A stretch of DNA of 64,000 nt from Clostridiales bacterium UBA6114 (GTDB taxonomy: Bacteria > Bacillota > Clostridia > Oscillospirales > Butyricicoccaceae), in NCBI GenBank assembly GCA_002423435.1, contig DIWE01000009.1, forward strand, positions 55,804-119,803, given 5' to 3'. The position numbers were made by a program, and so were the translations under genes. Under the pieces are notes generated by a model. That model was not told the DNA's origin. It saw nothing but the letters and a program-made list of their open reading frames with translations, and searched no databases. How positions within the stretch are numbered: the stretch's first letter is position 1; every line of letters begins with the position of its first letter. Below are positions 8,476-15,885 of this stretch, in pieces.

Positions 8476-9161
8476 TTCAGCCCATCCTCGATTTTCAAGA
8501 TATACTCCCAGACGACGTCGTCGCCGTTTTTAAGAGGGTACAGACCGCTGCTTTTTCCCGGCCGCTCTCCGTTTACGCTGTATACCCAGCCGCTTTCCGG
8601 CCCTTCGTCAAACTCGAAAAGCCCTCCGATCCCCTCGACATACCCGCTCTTTTTGCCGCCCGAGTACACGACGGGCACATTTTTTTCCCTGCCGACCCGG
8701 ATCAGCACCGAAAGCACGCTCTCTCCCTCCGAAATGGAAGCCGTGCTCTCCGAAAGAAGATACGAGCCGTCGCTTTTTTTGACGGACAGGTTGATTACAT
8801 CCCCGCCCTGTGCGTCTGCCCCGTCCGGCTCTTTATCCGCGCTGGCCGCTGCCTTGTCGGACGCATCATTTCCCTTTTCCGCTTCCGGCGGTTTTTCAGC
8901 CGTTTGGGAGCCGCCGCTCTCAGCCGGGGGATCTTCTTTTGTCTCCGGTTGACCGGGCTTGTCCCCGTTTTGGTTTTTGATCTGCGGCGCAGCCTCCTCC
9001 GGCGTCTCGGCCTCCTGCTCAAAGCCGCTTAAAGCGTCAGCCGTCTCCTCCTGCGGTGTCGAGCCGGAGGAAAGACCGCTGCCGGGTTCCGCTTTTTGGG
9101 CCGAACAGCCGCAAAGCAATACGACCAAAATGAAAAAAACGATGACCGCCCTTTTTTTCAC
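8472..9161 (-). CDS. DUF4430 (transcobalamin-like domain) lipoprotein
   Basis: A 229-residue exported lipoprotein. The GTG at 9161 is chosen because AAAGGAG is at the right distance and the protein then starts MKKRAVIVFF, a good signal peptide ending in the lipobox LLCGC. A Glu/Pro/Ser/Ala-rich linker of about 95 residues follows, then a C-terminal DUF4430 domain ending in SGLYPLKNGDDVVWEYIL. DUF4430 is related to the C-terminal domain of transcobalamin and intrinsic factor (family knowledge). As first gene of the ECF operon it probably captures the corrinoid substrate on the cell surface (inference). Confidence 0.8.
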   Translation of the reverse strand: MKKRAVIVFFILVVLLCGCSAQKAEPGSGLSSGSTPQEETADALSGFEQEAETPEEAAPQIKNQNGDKPGQPETKEDPPAESGGSQTAEKPPEAEKGNDASDKAAASADKEPDGADAQGGDVINLSVKKSDGSYLLSESTASISEGESVLSVLIRVGREKNVPVVYSGGKKSGYVEGIGGLFEFDEGPESGWVYSVNGERPGKSSGLYPLKNGDDVVWEYILKIEDGLK

Positions 9162-9186
9162 CGAAAATCTCCTTTGCCTCAAACAG

Positions 9187-9220
9187 TCAAAAAATCCCCT
9201 GACCGATATGTCAAGGGATT
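9187..9220 (-). terminator. Attenuator-like terminator in the ECF operon leader
   Basis: Read on the minus strand, AATCCCTTGAC pairs with GTCAGGGGATT (one wobble), directly followed by a run of T. It ends only about 25 bases before the start of the first ECF gene, so it can only act as a conditional terminator in the leader. Upstream in the same leader is a CCGCCGC/GCGGCGG stem (about 9252-9269). No known riboswitch consensus was recognised. Confidence 0.6.
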
Positions 9221-9335
9221 CTTTCGCATGCTCCGTATCTCCCCGTGAAACCGCCGCAAAAGCGGCGGATCATCAAATTAGAAAAAGCTTATCACCGCTT
9301 CGGCAAAATGTCAATAACGCCGGCCACAATTGAAA

Positions 9336-9368
9336 ATGGAAAACGGCCGCAAGTCGGCCGTTTTCCAT
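9336..9368. terminator. Bidirectional terminator-like palindrome
   Basis: ATGGAAAACGGCCG (9336-9349) pairs perfectly with CGGCCGTTTTCCAT (9355-9368), loop CAAGT. It lies between the tadA stop (minus strand) and the ECF leader and probably ends tadA transcription. Confidence 0.6.
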
Positions 9369-9399
9369 ACTGTTTATTTATTGGAGGGGGAGTAAGAAA

Positions 9400-9462
9400 A
9401 TGATTCTGTTTACAGTCTTATCATACGAAATGATTATTAAGAAAGTGCATCAAAAATATTAA
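9400..9462 (+). CDS. Possible 20-residue peptide
   Basis: An ATG at 9400 follows a strong GGAGGGGG at ideal distance and opens a frame of 20 codons (MILFTVLSYEMIIKK...) ending in TAA. It sits alone in an AT-rich spacer immediately after a palindrome. The SD is better than that of many genes in the window, but there is no family resemblance and a chance occurrence is quite possible. Confidence 0.25.
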   Translation: MILFTVLSYEMIIKKVHQKY

Positions 9463-9485
9463 AAAAGTATTAAATAATATTTATT

Positions 9486-9965
9486 TTATTCTCGGCCAAC
9501 CCGATTTTCGACCTCTTTTTCCCTGACCTGTAAAAAAAAGCTTTTTAGAAGCTCGGTACACTCATTTTCAAGAATCCCGCCGACGATTTCCGGCTTATGG
9601 TGGAAATCCTCGTGGAAAAGATTGATGACCCCGCCGCATGCGCCGAGGTTTCTGTCCCGCGCGCCGAAATAAACCCGGTCGATCCGCGCGTTTATGACGG
9701 CTCCCGCGCACATCGGGCAGGGCTCAAGCGTCACATACAGCGCGCAGCCTGAAAGCCGCCACCCGCCGACCTTTCGGCACGCCTCGCCGATCGCTTCGAT
9801 TTCGGCGTGCAGGACCGCGTTTTTCCGGCTCTCCCGGCGGTTTTTCCCGCGCCCGACGATCTCGTCCCCGCAAACGACGACGCACCCGACCGGCACCTCT
9901 CCCTCCAGGTACGCTTCCCTCGCAAGCGAGAGCGCCTCGCCCATGTACTTTTCGTGCCGGTCCAT
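9486..9965 (-). CDS. tadA: tRNA-specific adenosine-34 deaminase
   Basis: A 159-residue zinc deaminase that converts A34 to inosine in tRNA-Arg(ACG), allowing decoding of CGN codons. The catalytic HAE (in VLHAEIEAIG) and the zinc ligands PCPMCAGA are intact, as is the C-terminal GACGGVINLF region typical of TadA rather than cytidine or guanine deaminases. The ATG at 9965 is preceded by AAAGGAGG; the frame extends upstream without a better start. Single gene, followed by a palindrome. Confidence 0.92.
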   Translation of the reverse strand: MDRHEKYMGEALSLAREAYLEGEVPVGCVVVCGDEIVGRGKNRRESRKNAVLHAEIEAIGEACRKVGGWRLSGCALYVTLEPCPMCAGAVINARIDRVYFGARDRNLGACGGVINLFHEDFHHKPEIVGGILENECTELLKSFFLQVREKEVENRVGRE

Positions 9966-10015
9966 CGCATACCTCCTTTTTCCGTATATCATATCACAAA
10001 GTCCGCAGCCGGCAT

Positions 10016-10759
10016 TCAGATCAGATTGGAAAGCAAAACCGCCTTTAAGTCGTTAAATTCTGGCGTCGTCAGAAGTTTTCGCCGTCTCGGCCTTGGAAGC
10101 CCGATCGTGATCGCGCATTTGACTTTTGCCGGACGGTCGGACAGGACGTAGACCCGGTCGGACAAAAAGACGGCCTCGTCGACCGAATGGGTGATCAGCA
10201 CGATGGTCCGTTTCTCGTTCGCCAGCACTTCCATGAGCCACTCCTGCATCCGCTCGCGGTTCAACGCGTCGAGGGCGGCAAACGGCTCGTCTAAGAGCAT
10301 GATCTTCCCGCTTGAAAGCATCGTCCTGAAAAACGCCGCCCGCTGGCGCATCCCGCCCGACAACTCCGAGGGCCAGGCGTTTTCAAACCCTGAAAGCCCG
10401 TAAAGCGCGCTTTGGCCGAGCACCCGGGCTTTCGCCTCCGCCTTTGAAACGCCGCGCAGCTTAAGCGGCAGGGCAATGTTTTCCCAGACGCGCTTCCAGT
10501 CCATCAATAAATCGGTCTGCGGCATATACGAGAAATCGGAGGGCTTCGCCGGGCTCTTGCCGACAAGCACCGTTCCCTCGCTTTTCCCCTCGATCCCGCA
10601 CAGGAGGTTGAAGATCGTGCTCTTCCCGCAGCCGGACGGGCCGATAATCGATACGAATTCCTCGTCCCCGACGGTCATGTCGATATGGTCGAGCACCTCG
10701 AGGCGGCCGCTTTTGCCGTAGTTTTCATAGCTCTTGCAAAGCCCTTTTATCTCGAGCAA
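10016..10759 (-). CDS. ABC transporter ATPase of the thiamine-precursor uptake system
   Basis: A 247-residue ATPase of the SsuB/TauB/ThiZ group: Walker A GPSGCGKST, signature LSGGMRQRAAFFRTML, Walker B IMLLDEPFAALD and the histidine in ITHSVDEAVFLSDR. It works with the permease at 11809-12576 and the binding protein at 10785-11795. The operon lies downstream of a TPP riboswitch, so the cargo is most likely a thiamine pyrimidine precursor such as formyl-aminomethyl-pyrimidine or HMP, as in ThiXYZ systems. Confidence 0.88.
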   Translation of the reverse strand: MLEIKGLCKSYENYGKSGRLEVLDHIDMTVGDEEFVSIIGPSGCGKSTIFNLLCGIEGKSEGTVLVGKSPAKPSDFSYMPQTDLLMDWKRVWENIALPLKLRGVSKAEAKARVLGQSALYGLSGFENAWPSELSGGMRQRAAFFRTMLSSGKIMLLDEPFAALDALNRERMQEWLMEVLANEKRTIVLITHSVDEAVFLSDRVYVLSDRPAKVKCAITIGLPRPRRRKLLTTPEFNDLKAVLLSNLI

Positions 10760-10784
10760 AAAAGCCCCCTCCTTAGCCGGAGCA

Positions 10785-11795
10785 TTAATCCTGCGGCAGA
10801 TAATCGTTCGTGAACATCTTATCGGAGGCCGGCGTCTCGGTGATCACCCCGTTGTCGAGAAGCCATTTCGAATACCGGTCCCAGACCTCCGCCTTTTGCT
10901 CTCCCCACCGGTCCGCGTCTTCCCTGTACCTCGAGGACAGCCACTCCTGGCTCGCCTTGACGAGCTCGGGGTCGAGCTCCGGGACCTCCTTTATCAGGAT
11001 CTCGGCGGCCTCGCCGGGGTTCTCAGCCGCAAACTCATAGCCCCTTGAGATCGCCTTCATCGCGCTCTTTACCACGTCGGGCTCCTTTTCAATTTCATCT
11101 TTGCTTGCGATGATCACCGGGGTGTAGTAATCGAGGCTTTGATCCTGGTCCTTGATAAAAATGAAATTCACGGGTTTCCCGGTAAGCTCGGCCGCGATCC
11201 CGTCCCACGCGTAGTAGACCCACTGGAAATCGGCGTCGCGCTCGGTCGTCGTGAAAAAGTCGGAGGTTCCGGTAGTGACGATCTTCACCTTGGAAAAATC
11301 GGCGCCCACGTTTTTCATAATCGTCTTGATCACCAGCTCCTCGGTTTCCGAGCCCCATCCGGCATAGGTCTTGCCCTCGAAATCCTTGGGCGTTTTGATA
11401 TTCTTGCCCGCCGGGGAGGCGAGCGCCGAGGTGTTGTGCTGGATCACCGCCGCGAGAGATACAAGCGGGATTCCCTGCACGGCCGCGGTGGTCACGCTCT
11501 CCTGATAGGAAAAGCCGAGCTGGCATTCGCCGGACGCGACGAGCGCGTCGGCCGTCGACTGTCCGGGCTGGATGATTTCGGCTTCTATGCCTTCCTCCTG
11601 AAAATAACCCTTTTCCTGCGCGACGTATACGCCCGTGTGGTTCGTATTCGGCGTCCAGTCAAGGGTGATTGTGATTTTTTTCGTCTCCCCCGCGGTCCCC
11701 TCCGGGGTTTCGCCCTTTGGTGCGCACGAGGTCAAAAGTCCCCCCGCCATGCAAAGCGCAAGAATCAGCGCGATTGGTTTTTTCATCGTTTTCAT
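10785..11795 (-). CDS. ABC transporter substrate-binding lipoprotein, NMT1/THI5-like (ThiY-type)
   Basis: A 336-residue lipoprotein with signal peptide and lipobox GGLLTSC. The mature part begins with TITLDWTPNTNHTGVYVAQ, the hallmark of the NMT1/THI5-like fold of ThiY, followed by YFQEEGIEAEI and the GECQLGFSYQESV segment. It binds a pyrimidine precursor outside the cell and hands it to the permease upstream. TPP-riboswitch control of the operon supports this role. A second ATG lies three codons in, but the first has the better GGG spacing. Confidence 0.88.
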   Translation of the reverse strand: MKTMKKPIALILALCMAGGLLTSCAPKGETPEGTAGETKKITITLDWTPNTNHTGVYVAQEKGYFQEEGIEAEIIQPGQSTADALVASGECQLGFSYQESVTTAAVQGIPLVSLAAVIQHNTSALASPAGKNIKTPKDFEGKTYAGWGSETEELVIKTIMKNVGADFSKVKIVTTGTSDFFTTTERDADFQWVYYAWDGIAAELTGKPVNFIFIKDQDQSLDYYTPVIIASKDEIEKEPDVVKSAMKAISRGYEFAAENPGEAAEILIKEVPELDPELVKASQEWLSSRYREDADRWGEQKAEVWDRYSKWLLDNGVITETPASDKMFTNDYLPQD

Positions 11796-11808
11796 CGTTT
11801 CCCTTTCA

Positions 11809-12576
11809 TTAAAAAATACCCTTTTTCCTGTTCCATGGCAGGATAAGCCGTTGCAGAAGCTCCGTAAGCCCGTACAGCATCAGGCTTATGAACACGACGA
11901 CAAACACGGACGCAAACAGCATGTCCGCCCTGTGCGAGCTGATCGCGCGCGTCATGAATATGCCGAGCCCTGCCCGTGCGCCGAGCCACTCGCCGATGAC
12001 CGCGCCCATGACGCTGTAAGTCGCGGCCATGCGTATCCCGGTAAAGATCTGGGGCGCCGCCGACGGCAGGCATACCTCGAGAAATATCCTCCCATCACTC
12101 GCGCCCATCGTTTTTAAGAGGCTGATCATGCCGGGCTCCGTCGATTTAAAGCCGGAAAGGGCGCTTAAGGAGACCGGGAAAAAACAGACCAGCACGACAA
12201 TCCCGATCTTTGGGCCGATGCCGATGCCGAACCAGACCATCACAAGCGGCGCCAGCGCGATGATCGGCACGGTCTGCGAGATGACGACCAGGGGCGACGC
12301 GGCAAGCTCGAAAAAGCGATACCGGTACATCAAAAGCGCCGCTAAAATCCCGAACACACAGGAGAGCAAAAGCCCGGAAACCGCCTCATAAAGCGTAAAC
12401 GCGGTATGAGTCATCAAAAGGCCGCTTTTTTCCGAAAACACCGCGAAAATCTCCGTCGGCGAGGGCAGGATATAGCTTTCGACCCTGAAAAGGCGGCATA
12501 AAAGCTCCCATAAAATCATAAGAGCCAAAACAGCCGACACGGGAACCAGCCTATCGATATTTTGCCACTTTTTCAT
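11809..12576 (-). CDS. ABC transporter permease (ThiX-type)
   Basis: A 255-residue permease with six predicted helices and the conserved cytoplasmic EAA-type loop (GASDGRIFLEVCLPSAAPQIFTG) that docks on the ATPase. It belongs to the SsuC/TauC/ThiX family. Its start overlaps the end of the small thiamine-binding gene upstream. Together with the binding protein and ATPase it forms a complete importer under TPP control. Confidence 0.88.
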   Translation of the reverse strand: MKKWQNIDRLVPVSAVLALMILWELLCRLFRVESYILPSPTEIFAVFSEKSGLLMTHTAFTLYEAVSGLLLSCVFGILAALLMYRYRFFELAASPLVVISQTVPIIALAPLVMVWFGIGIGPKIGIVVLVCFFPVSLSALSGFKSTEPGMISLLKTMGASDGRIFLEVCLPSAAPQIFTGIRMAATYSVMGAVIGEWLGARAGLGIFMTRAISSHRADMLFASVFVVVFISLMLYGLTELLQRLILPWNRKKGIF

Positions 12577-12835
12577 CGATTGTCACACCCTTCGGGGAGT
12601 AATCGATTTTTACGACGGACAGCACCCGATCCGCCCCGCACGACACGCAGATGTCCTGCGCGCGTTTTACAAGCTCCAGAAGCTCGGAAAGCTCTCCCTC
12701 CATCGTCGTCTCCATCGGGCCGACGACATGCTTTACGCCGGACTTTTGGATCAGCTCGATCACCCTGTCGACCGTCCGATAAATATCCTCCGTCCCTCTC
12801 GGGATCACCTGCAGACTCACGTTGCATACTGCCAT
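12551..12835 (-). CDS. Thiamine-binding protein, MTH1187/YkoF family
   Basis: A 94-residue cytosolic protein with the MTH1187/YkoF ferredoxin-like fold: start VCNVSLQVIPRG, then VDRVIELIQKSG, the highly conserved GPMETTMEGE and a C-terminal SVVKIDYSP. YkoF-type proteins bind thiamine or its pyrimidine part. It is the first gene behind the TPP riboswitch and overlaps the permease gene, as in other thiamine salvage operons. Confidence 0.88.
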   Translation of the reverse strand: MAVCNVSLQVIPRGTEDIYRTVDRVIELIQKSGVKHVVGPMETTMEGELSELLELVKRAQDICVSCGADRVLSVVKIDYSPKGVTIDEKVAKYR

Positions 12836-12850
12836 ACTCTTTCCCTCCTG

Positions 12851-12883
12851 AAAAAAATCGCCGGTAATGAAACATTACCGGCG
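12851..12883 (-). terminator. Terminator of the TPP riboswitch expression platform
   Basis: CGCCGGTAATG and CATTACCGGCG form an 11-bp perfect stem (12859-12883) with loop TTT and a seven-T run on the minus strand. It lies between the aptamer and the first gene, so ligand binding should favour this stem and stop transcription. Confidence 0.88.
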
Positions 12884-12902
12884 GCAAAATACAAATCCAT
12901 AT

Positions 12903-12989
12903 CTCTCCCTACGCCGGAATTACCCGTATCAGGTTCCAGGGTCGAAAGCACGCGCTTCCCTCTCAGCCGGCAAAAACCCAGCTCCCCCG
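12903..12989 (-). promoter_or_regulatory. TPP riboswitch (THI element)
   Basis: On the minus strand the conserved elements follow in order: GGGGAGCTGGG, GGCTGAGAGGG, ACCCTGGAACCTGATACGGG, TAATTCCGGCGTAGGGA. These are the pyrimidine-sensing CTGAGA and the pyrophosphate-sensing ACCTGAT...GCGTAGGGA regions of the TPP aptamer. With the terminator at 12851-12883 it makes a classical OFF switch for the thiamine-precursor importer. Confidence 0.95.
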
Positions 12990-13005
12990 TTCAATTGTAT
13001 TATTT

Positions 13006-13034
13006 ATCATACCGCAGCGGAATGGCTTTTGCAA
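13006..13034 (-). promoter_or_regulatory. Promoter of the thiamine operon
   Basis: Minus strand: -35 TTGCAA (13029-13034), 17-bp spacer, -10 TATGAT (13006-13011), about 15 bp ahead of the TPP aptamer. Good match to the housekeeping sigma consensus. Confidence 0.7.
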
Positions 13035-13173
13035 GGAAAATTTTAGCATGGCTTGTATTTTTTGGTTTACATAAATTTTTTTCGTGTATTTTTCCCGTTG
13101 TCATCACTATTTTTGACCGCGATATGCCTCTTATACCAAGCCGGACGGAAAATATACCTTCGCGCGATAACGC

Positions 13174-13213
13174 AAAAAACCGGGATGCCGGGAGGAACCT
13201 CCCGGCATCCCGG
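13174..13213 (-). terminator. Strong intrinsic terminator after the MetH-like gene
   Basis: CCGGGATGCCGGGAGG (13180-13195) pairs perfectly with CCTCCCGGCATCCCGG (13198-13213). On the minus strand it is followed by six T (13174-13179). It separates the gene at 13249-14268 from the thiamine operon. Confidence 0.88.
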
Positions 13214-13248
13214 TTATTATAAATTTTATCTGAGGCAGTCGATCAATG

Positions 13249-14268
13249 TCACAAAATGATAAGCCCGTAAAAATCACTGAGGTATTTCAGATACGGCCCG
13301 TCGATCCCGCAGGTCCCGTCCAAAAATGCGCGGCCGTTGTAAGCGATCAGCGCCGCTTCCAAAAGCGCGGGGCTTTCCGAGCAGAAACAGACCGGCTGGT
13401 TGATCATGTACTGGTACTGCTCGAGCAGATCGACGTCGTCCTCGGTCCGGACCGGGATTTTCAGCCCTCCGCCTTCGATCTCCGCGCGAAGGATGTCCTC
13501 GGGGAAATCGGAGGAGCATTCGACCTCCTGCAAAAAATCGATCGTCGCGTCGACAAAAAAAGCCTCTTTGCCCGACGCCGCGAGAATCAATTCAGGGTCC
13601 CTGTCCAAAAACCGCGGGGGCTTCATTTCCCGAAGCAGGGAAGACGCCGCTTCGGCGCCCGCATCCTTTTTGCACAGGACAAGCCCGGCCTGCGGGATTT
13701 TCTTTAGGAGCTCGAGCACCGCCGCGCCGTCTCCGAAAACCATCAGCGGAATCCGCGCATAGGGCGCGATCCGTGCGAAGACCTCCGAAAGCGCATCCAT
13801 GGGGCCGTCGGAGCAAAGTCCGAACGCCGCGGCGCCCATCGCCTCGGAAATCACATAGAGCGCCATCGCATCGCTCCCGAAATTGCTCCGGCCTTCGTCG
13901 TCGACCTTAAAGCTGATCGCGGCGGGCCCTGAAAACGACTTTTTCGCAGCGAGCAGCGCGGCTCTGGCCTCTAAAAGCGAGCCGGGCGTTTCTATATGAA
14001 AAAACGTCGCCCCTTCTTTGGCCAGCTCTTTCATTTTTTGTCTGTATACCGATTCGAATCCGGAAAAGCGTATGGCGAAGGGCAGCTCGGGCAGGACCGA
14101 ATGCGATATCACGCCTCCCCGCCTTGCGTCCGGGGCGGAAGGCGCAAACAGACTGCATAAATGGTCGTCCGGATTTTTTTCATCTGCATCCTTATTTTCT
14201 TGCTGCCGCGCAGATGCTCCCCCGTCGGGGCAAATCACTGCGGGCAGCTCGAATGGCAGAGGTTTCAT
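13249..14268 (-). CDS. Degenerate homocysteine methyltransferase-like (MetH N-terminal) protein
   Basis: A 339-residue protein whose middle part follows the homocysteine-binding barrel of MetH: AISFKVDDEGRSNFG, EAMGAAAFGLC, ARIAPYARIPLMVFGDGA. The end (ALIAYNGRAFLDGTCG) resembles the entry into the MetH pterin domain. The zinc-binding Gly-Gly-Cys-Cys pair of true enzymes is not seen, and the cobalamin and reactivation domains are absent, so normal methionine synthase activity is doubtful. A corrinoid-related or regulatory role is possible. It has its own terminator and is not behind the TPP riboswitch. Confidence 0.55.
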   Translation of the reverse strand: MKPLPFELPAVICPDGGASARQQENKDADEKNPDDHLCSLFAPSAPDARRGGVISHSVLPELPFAIRFSGFESVYRQKMKELAKEGATFFHIETPGSLLEARAALLAAKKSFSGPAAISFKVDDEGRSNFGSDAMALYVISEAMGAAAFGLCSDGPMDALSEVFARIAPYARIPLMVFGDGAAVLELLKKIPQAGLVLCKKDAGAEAASSLLREMKPPRFLDRDPELILAASGKEAFFVDATIDFLQEVECSSDFPEDILRAEIEGGGLKIPVRTEDDVDLLEQYQYMINQPVCFCSESPALLEAALIAYNGRAFLDGTCGIDGPYLKYLSDFYGLIIL

Positions 14269-14334
14269 AAAAATGGTTCATCTCCTGATTCTCTGAGGGC
14301 ATAAGAGGCATATCCAAACCCGCCTCTAAGCTTA

Positions 14335-15840
14335 TTACTTATTGATAAAATCTCCGTTTTCGTCAACAGTATACTTAAGTTCTGCTTTCGCATCCTCGCG
14401 CGCAAGCTCAAGCGCCTTTTCAAACTGGGCGTCGACCGTAACCTTCGTCCGGGAAAGCTCCGTGATCTTTTGCCCCAGAAGCCCGATCGTCTGAACAGAG
14501 CAATAGGCCTGCTCGGTCAGATTGTTTGCCTTGCGGAAGCTGTTTACCGCGTCCAGGGTCGCCTGGTTAAAGTTTCTGTCGGGCGTTTCCTGAAAATAAC
14601 CGAGGAGTTTCAGTCTCTGCTCGACGGCCTTGGTCCGGTCGGAGCAATGCGTCAGGTAAATGTCGCTGTCCGTTTGGAGCTCCAGCAGATCCGCGGGGAG
14701 CGGGTAATCCGCCTCATAGTTTTCGACCTTATAATCGGGCACAAGGCCCGTGCCTTCAAACGATTCGCCCTTCGGAAGCACATGCTGCTGCACCGTCAGT
14801 ATGATGGTGTCCCCATCGGAGAGCTCGAGATGGATCTGTCCGGTGGATTTTCCGTATGTATTGGTTCCGACAAGCTTCGCATAGCCGAGGTCCCGCAAAG
14901 ACCCGGCCATGATCTCCGAGGCGCTCGCGCTCCCCTTGTCTACCAGTATATAAATATTATTCAGTTTTATTCCGGTTCCGTCGGTTTCAAAAACAGAAAG
15001 CCCGGTTTTTGCGTTGCGGTTTCGCGCCGCATACATCTTCATTCCCTTGTCCGGGACAAACGCATTGATCATGTACTCGGCCATATCGAGCAGGCCGCCC
15101 GGATTCCCCCGCAGATCGAGGATCAGCACCTTCGTCTCCTTCTCTGCAAGCTGGCTGTACGCCAGATTAAAGCGGTTTAGGGTATCCTGGTCGTTAAACA
15201 ACGCGAGCCTCATGTACTCGATTCCCGGCTCGACGGTATAGCTCTCAAAATTCGGCCTGCCGATCTTCTTCCTGTTCATCGTAAAGGAAAGCTCCTTAGA
15301 GTCCCTTTCGACCGTCAGCGTGACCGGAGTGCCCTCCTCTCCCTGGATCTTCCCCGCGACTCCGTCATAAGCCCCGTCGGCGACGGGCTGGCCGTCGACC
15401 GCCTTTATGATGTCGCCCGGGAGGATCCCTGCCTGGTCTGCCGGGCTCTGGGGCGTCACATAGGTGATTTTCAAAGGGCCGTCCGATGCGCTCATTGTGA
15501 TCCCGACGCCGACATACCCGCCGATGTTTTTCGGATACTCGGTTTTATACTCGTCCGCCGTCACATAGGCGGAATGCGAGTCGTAATACCCGAGCATCAG
15601 GTTTGCAAGCGTATAAAACGCCTCGGGATCCTCATCGAGAAGCTTAACGAGCATATTTTTTATCGGGTCGTCCTCGTCGGACGACTCGAGCCCGTAATCC
15701 TTAATGAGCTTCGCGATGCTTAAGAGGTACTGATAGTCCTGCTCCCCCTGACCCGTCTGATCCGCCGCGGCCGCGGGCGTCAGCAAAACGGTCACCAGCA
15801 CTATAAGGGTTAAAACGGTGGCAATAATGCGCTTTTTCAA
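14335..15840 (-). CDS. S41-family C-terminal processing peptidase
   Basis: A 501-residue exported serine protease. The order is: signal peptide ending PAAAA; an N-terminal helical region; a PDZ domain around residues 90-175 (YVGVGITM...PGDIIKAVDG); the S41 catalytic domain with LRGNPGGLLDMA, the nucleophile serine in GSASASEI and the lysine in TYGKSTGQ; then a peptidoglycan-binding-like repeat (VEQRLKLLGYFQ...VNSFRKANNL). This is the CtpA/CtpB architecture. Such enzymes process proteins at the cell surface, and CtpB acts in sporulation signalling in Bacillus, but which substrate applies here cannot be told. Confidence 0.88.
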   Translation of the reverse strand: MKKRIIATVLTLIVLVTVLLTPAAAADQTGQGEQDYQYLLSIAKLIKDYGLESSDEDDPIKNMLVKLLDEDPEAFYTLANLMLGYYDSHSAYVTADEYKTEYPKNIGGYVGVGITMSASDGPLKITYVTPQSPADQAGILPGDIIKAVDGQPVADGAYDGVAGKIQGEEGTPVTLTVERDSKELSFTMNRKKIGRPNFESYTVEPGIEYMRLALFNDQDTLNRFNLAYSQLAEKETKVLILDLRGNPGGLLDMAEYMINAFVPDKGMKMYAARNRNAKTGLSVFETDGTGIKLNNIYILVDKGSASASEIMAGSLRDLGYAKLVGTNTYGKSTGQIHLELSDGDTIILTVQQHVLPKGESFEGTGLVPDYKVENYEADYPLPADLLELQTDSDIYLTHCSDRTKAVEQRLKLLGYFQETPDRNFNQATLDAVNSFRKANNLTEQAYCSVQTIGLLGQKITELSRTKVTVDAQFEKALELAREDAKAELKYTVDENGDFINK

Positions 15841-15885
15841 TGGATAATCCTCCTGCCGATTTTGTCGGACATCATTTGTATGTGC

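Noticed and set aside
9161..9310. Cobalamin riboswitch ahead of the ECF operon
   Set aside because: The conserved B12 box and neighbouring aptamer motifs were not found on the minus strand.
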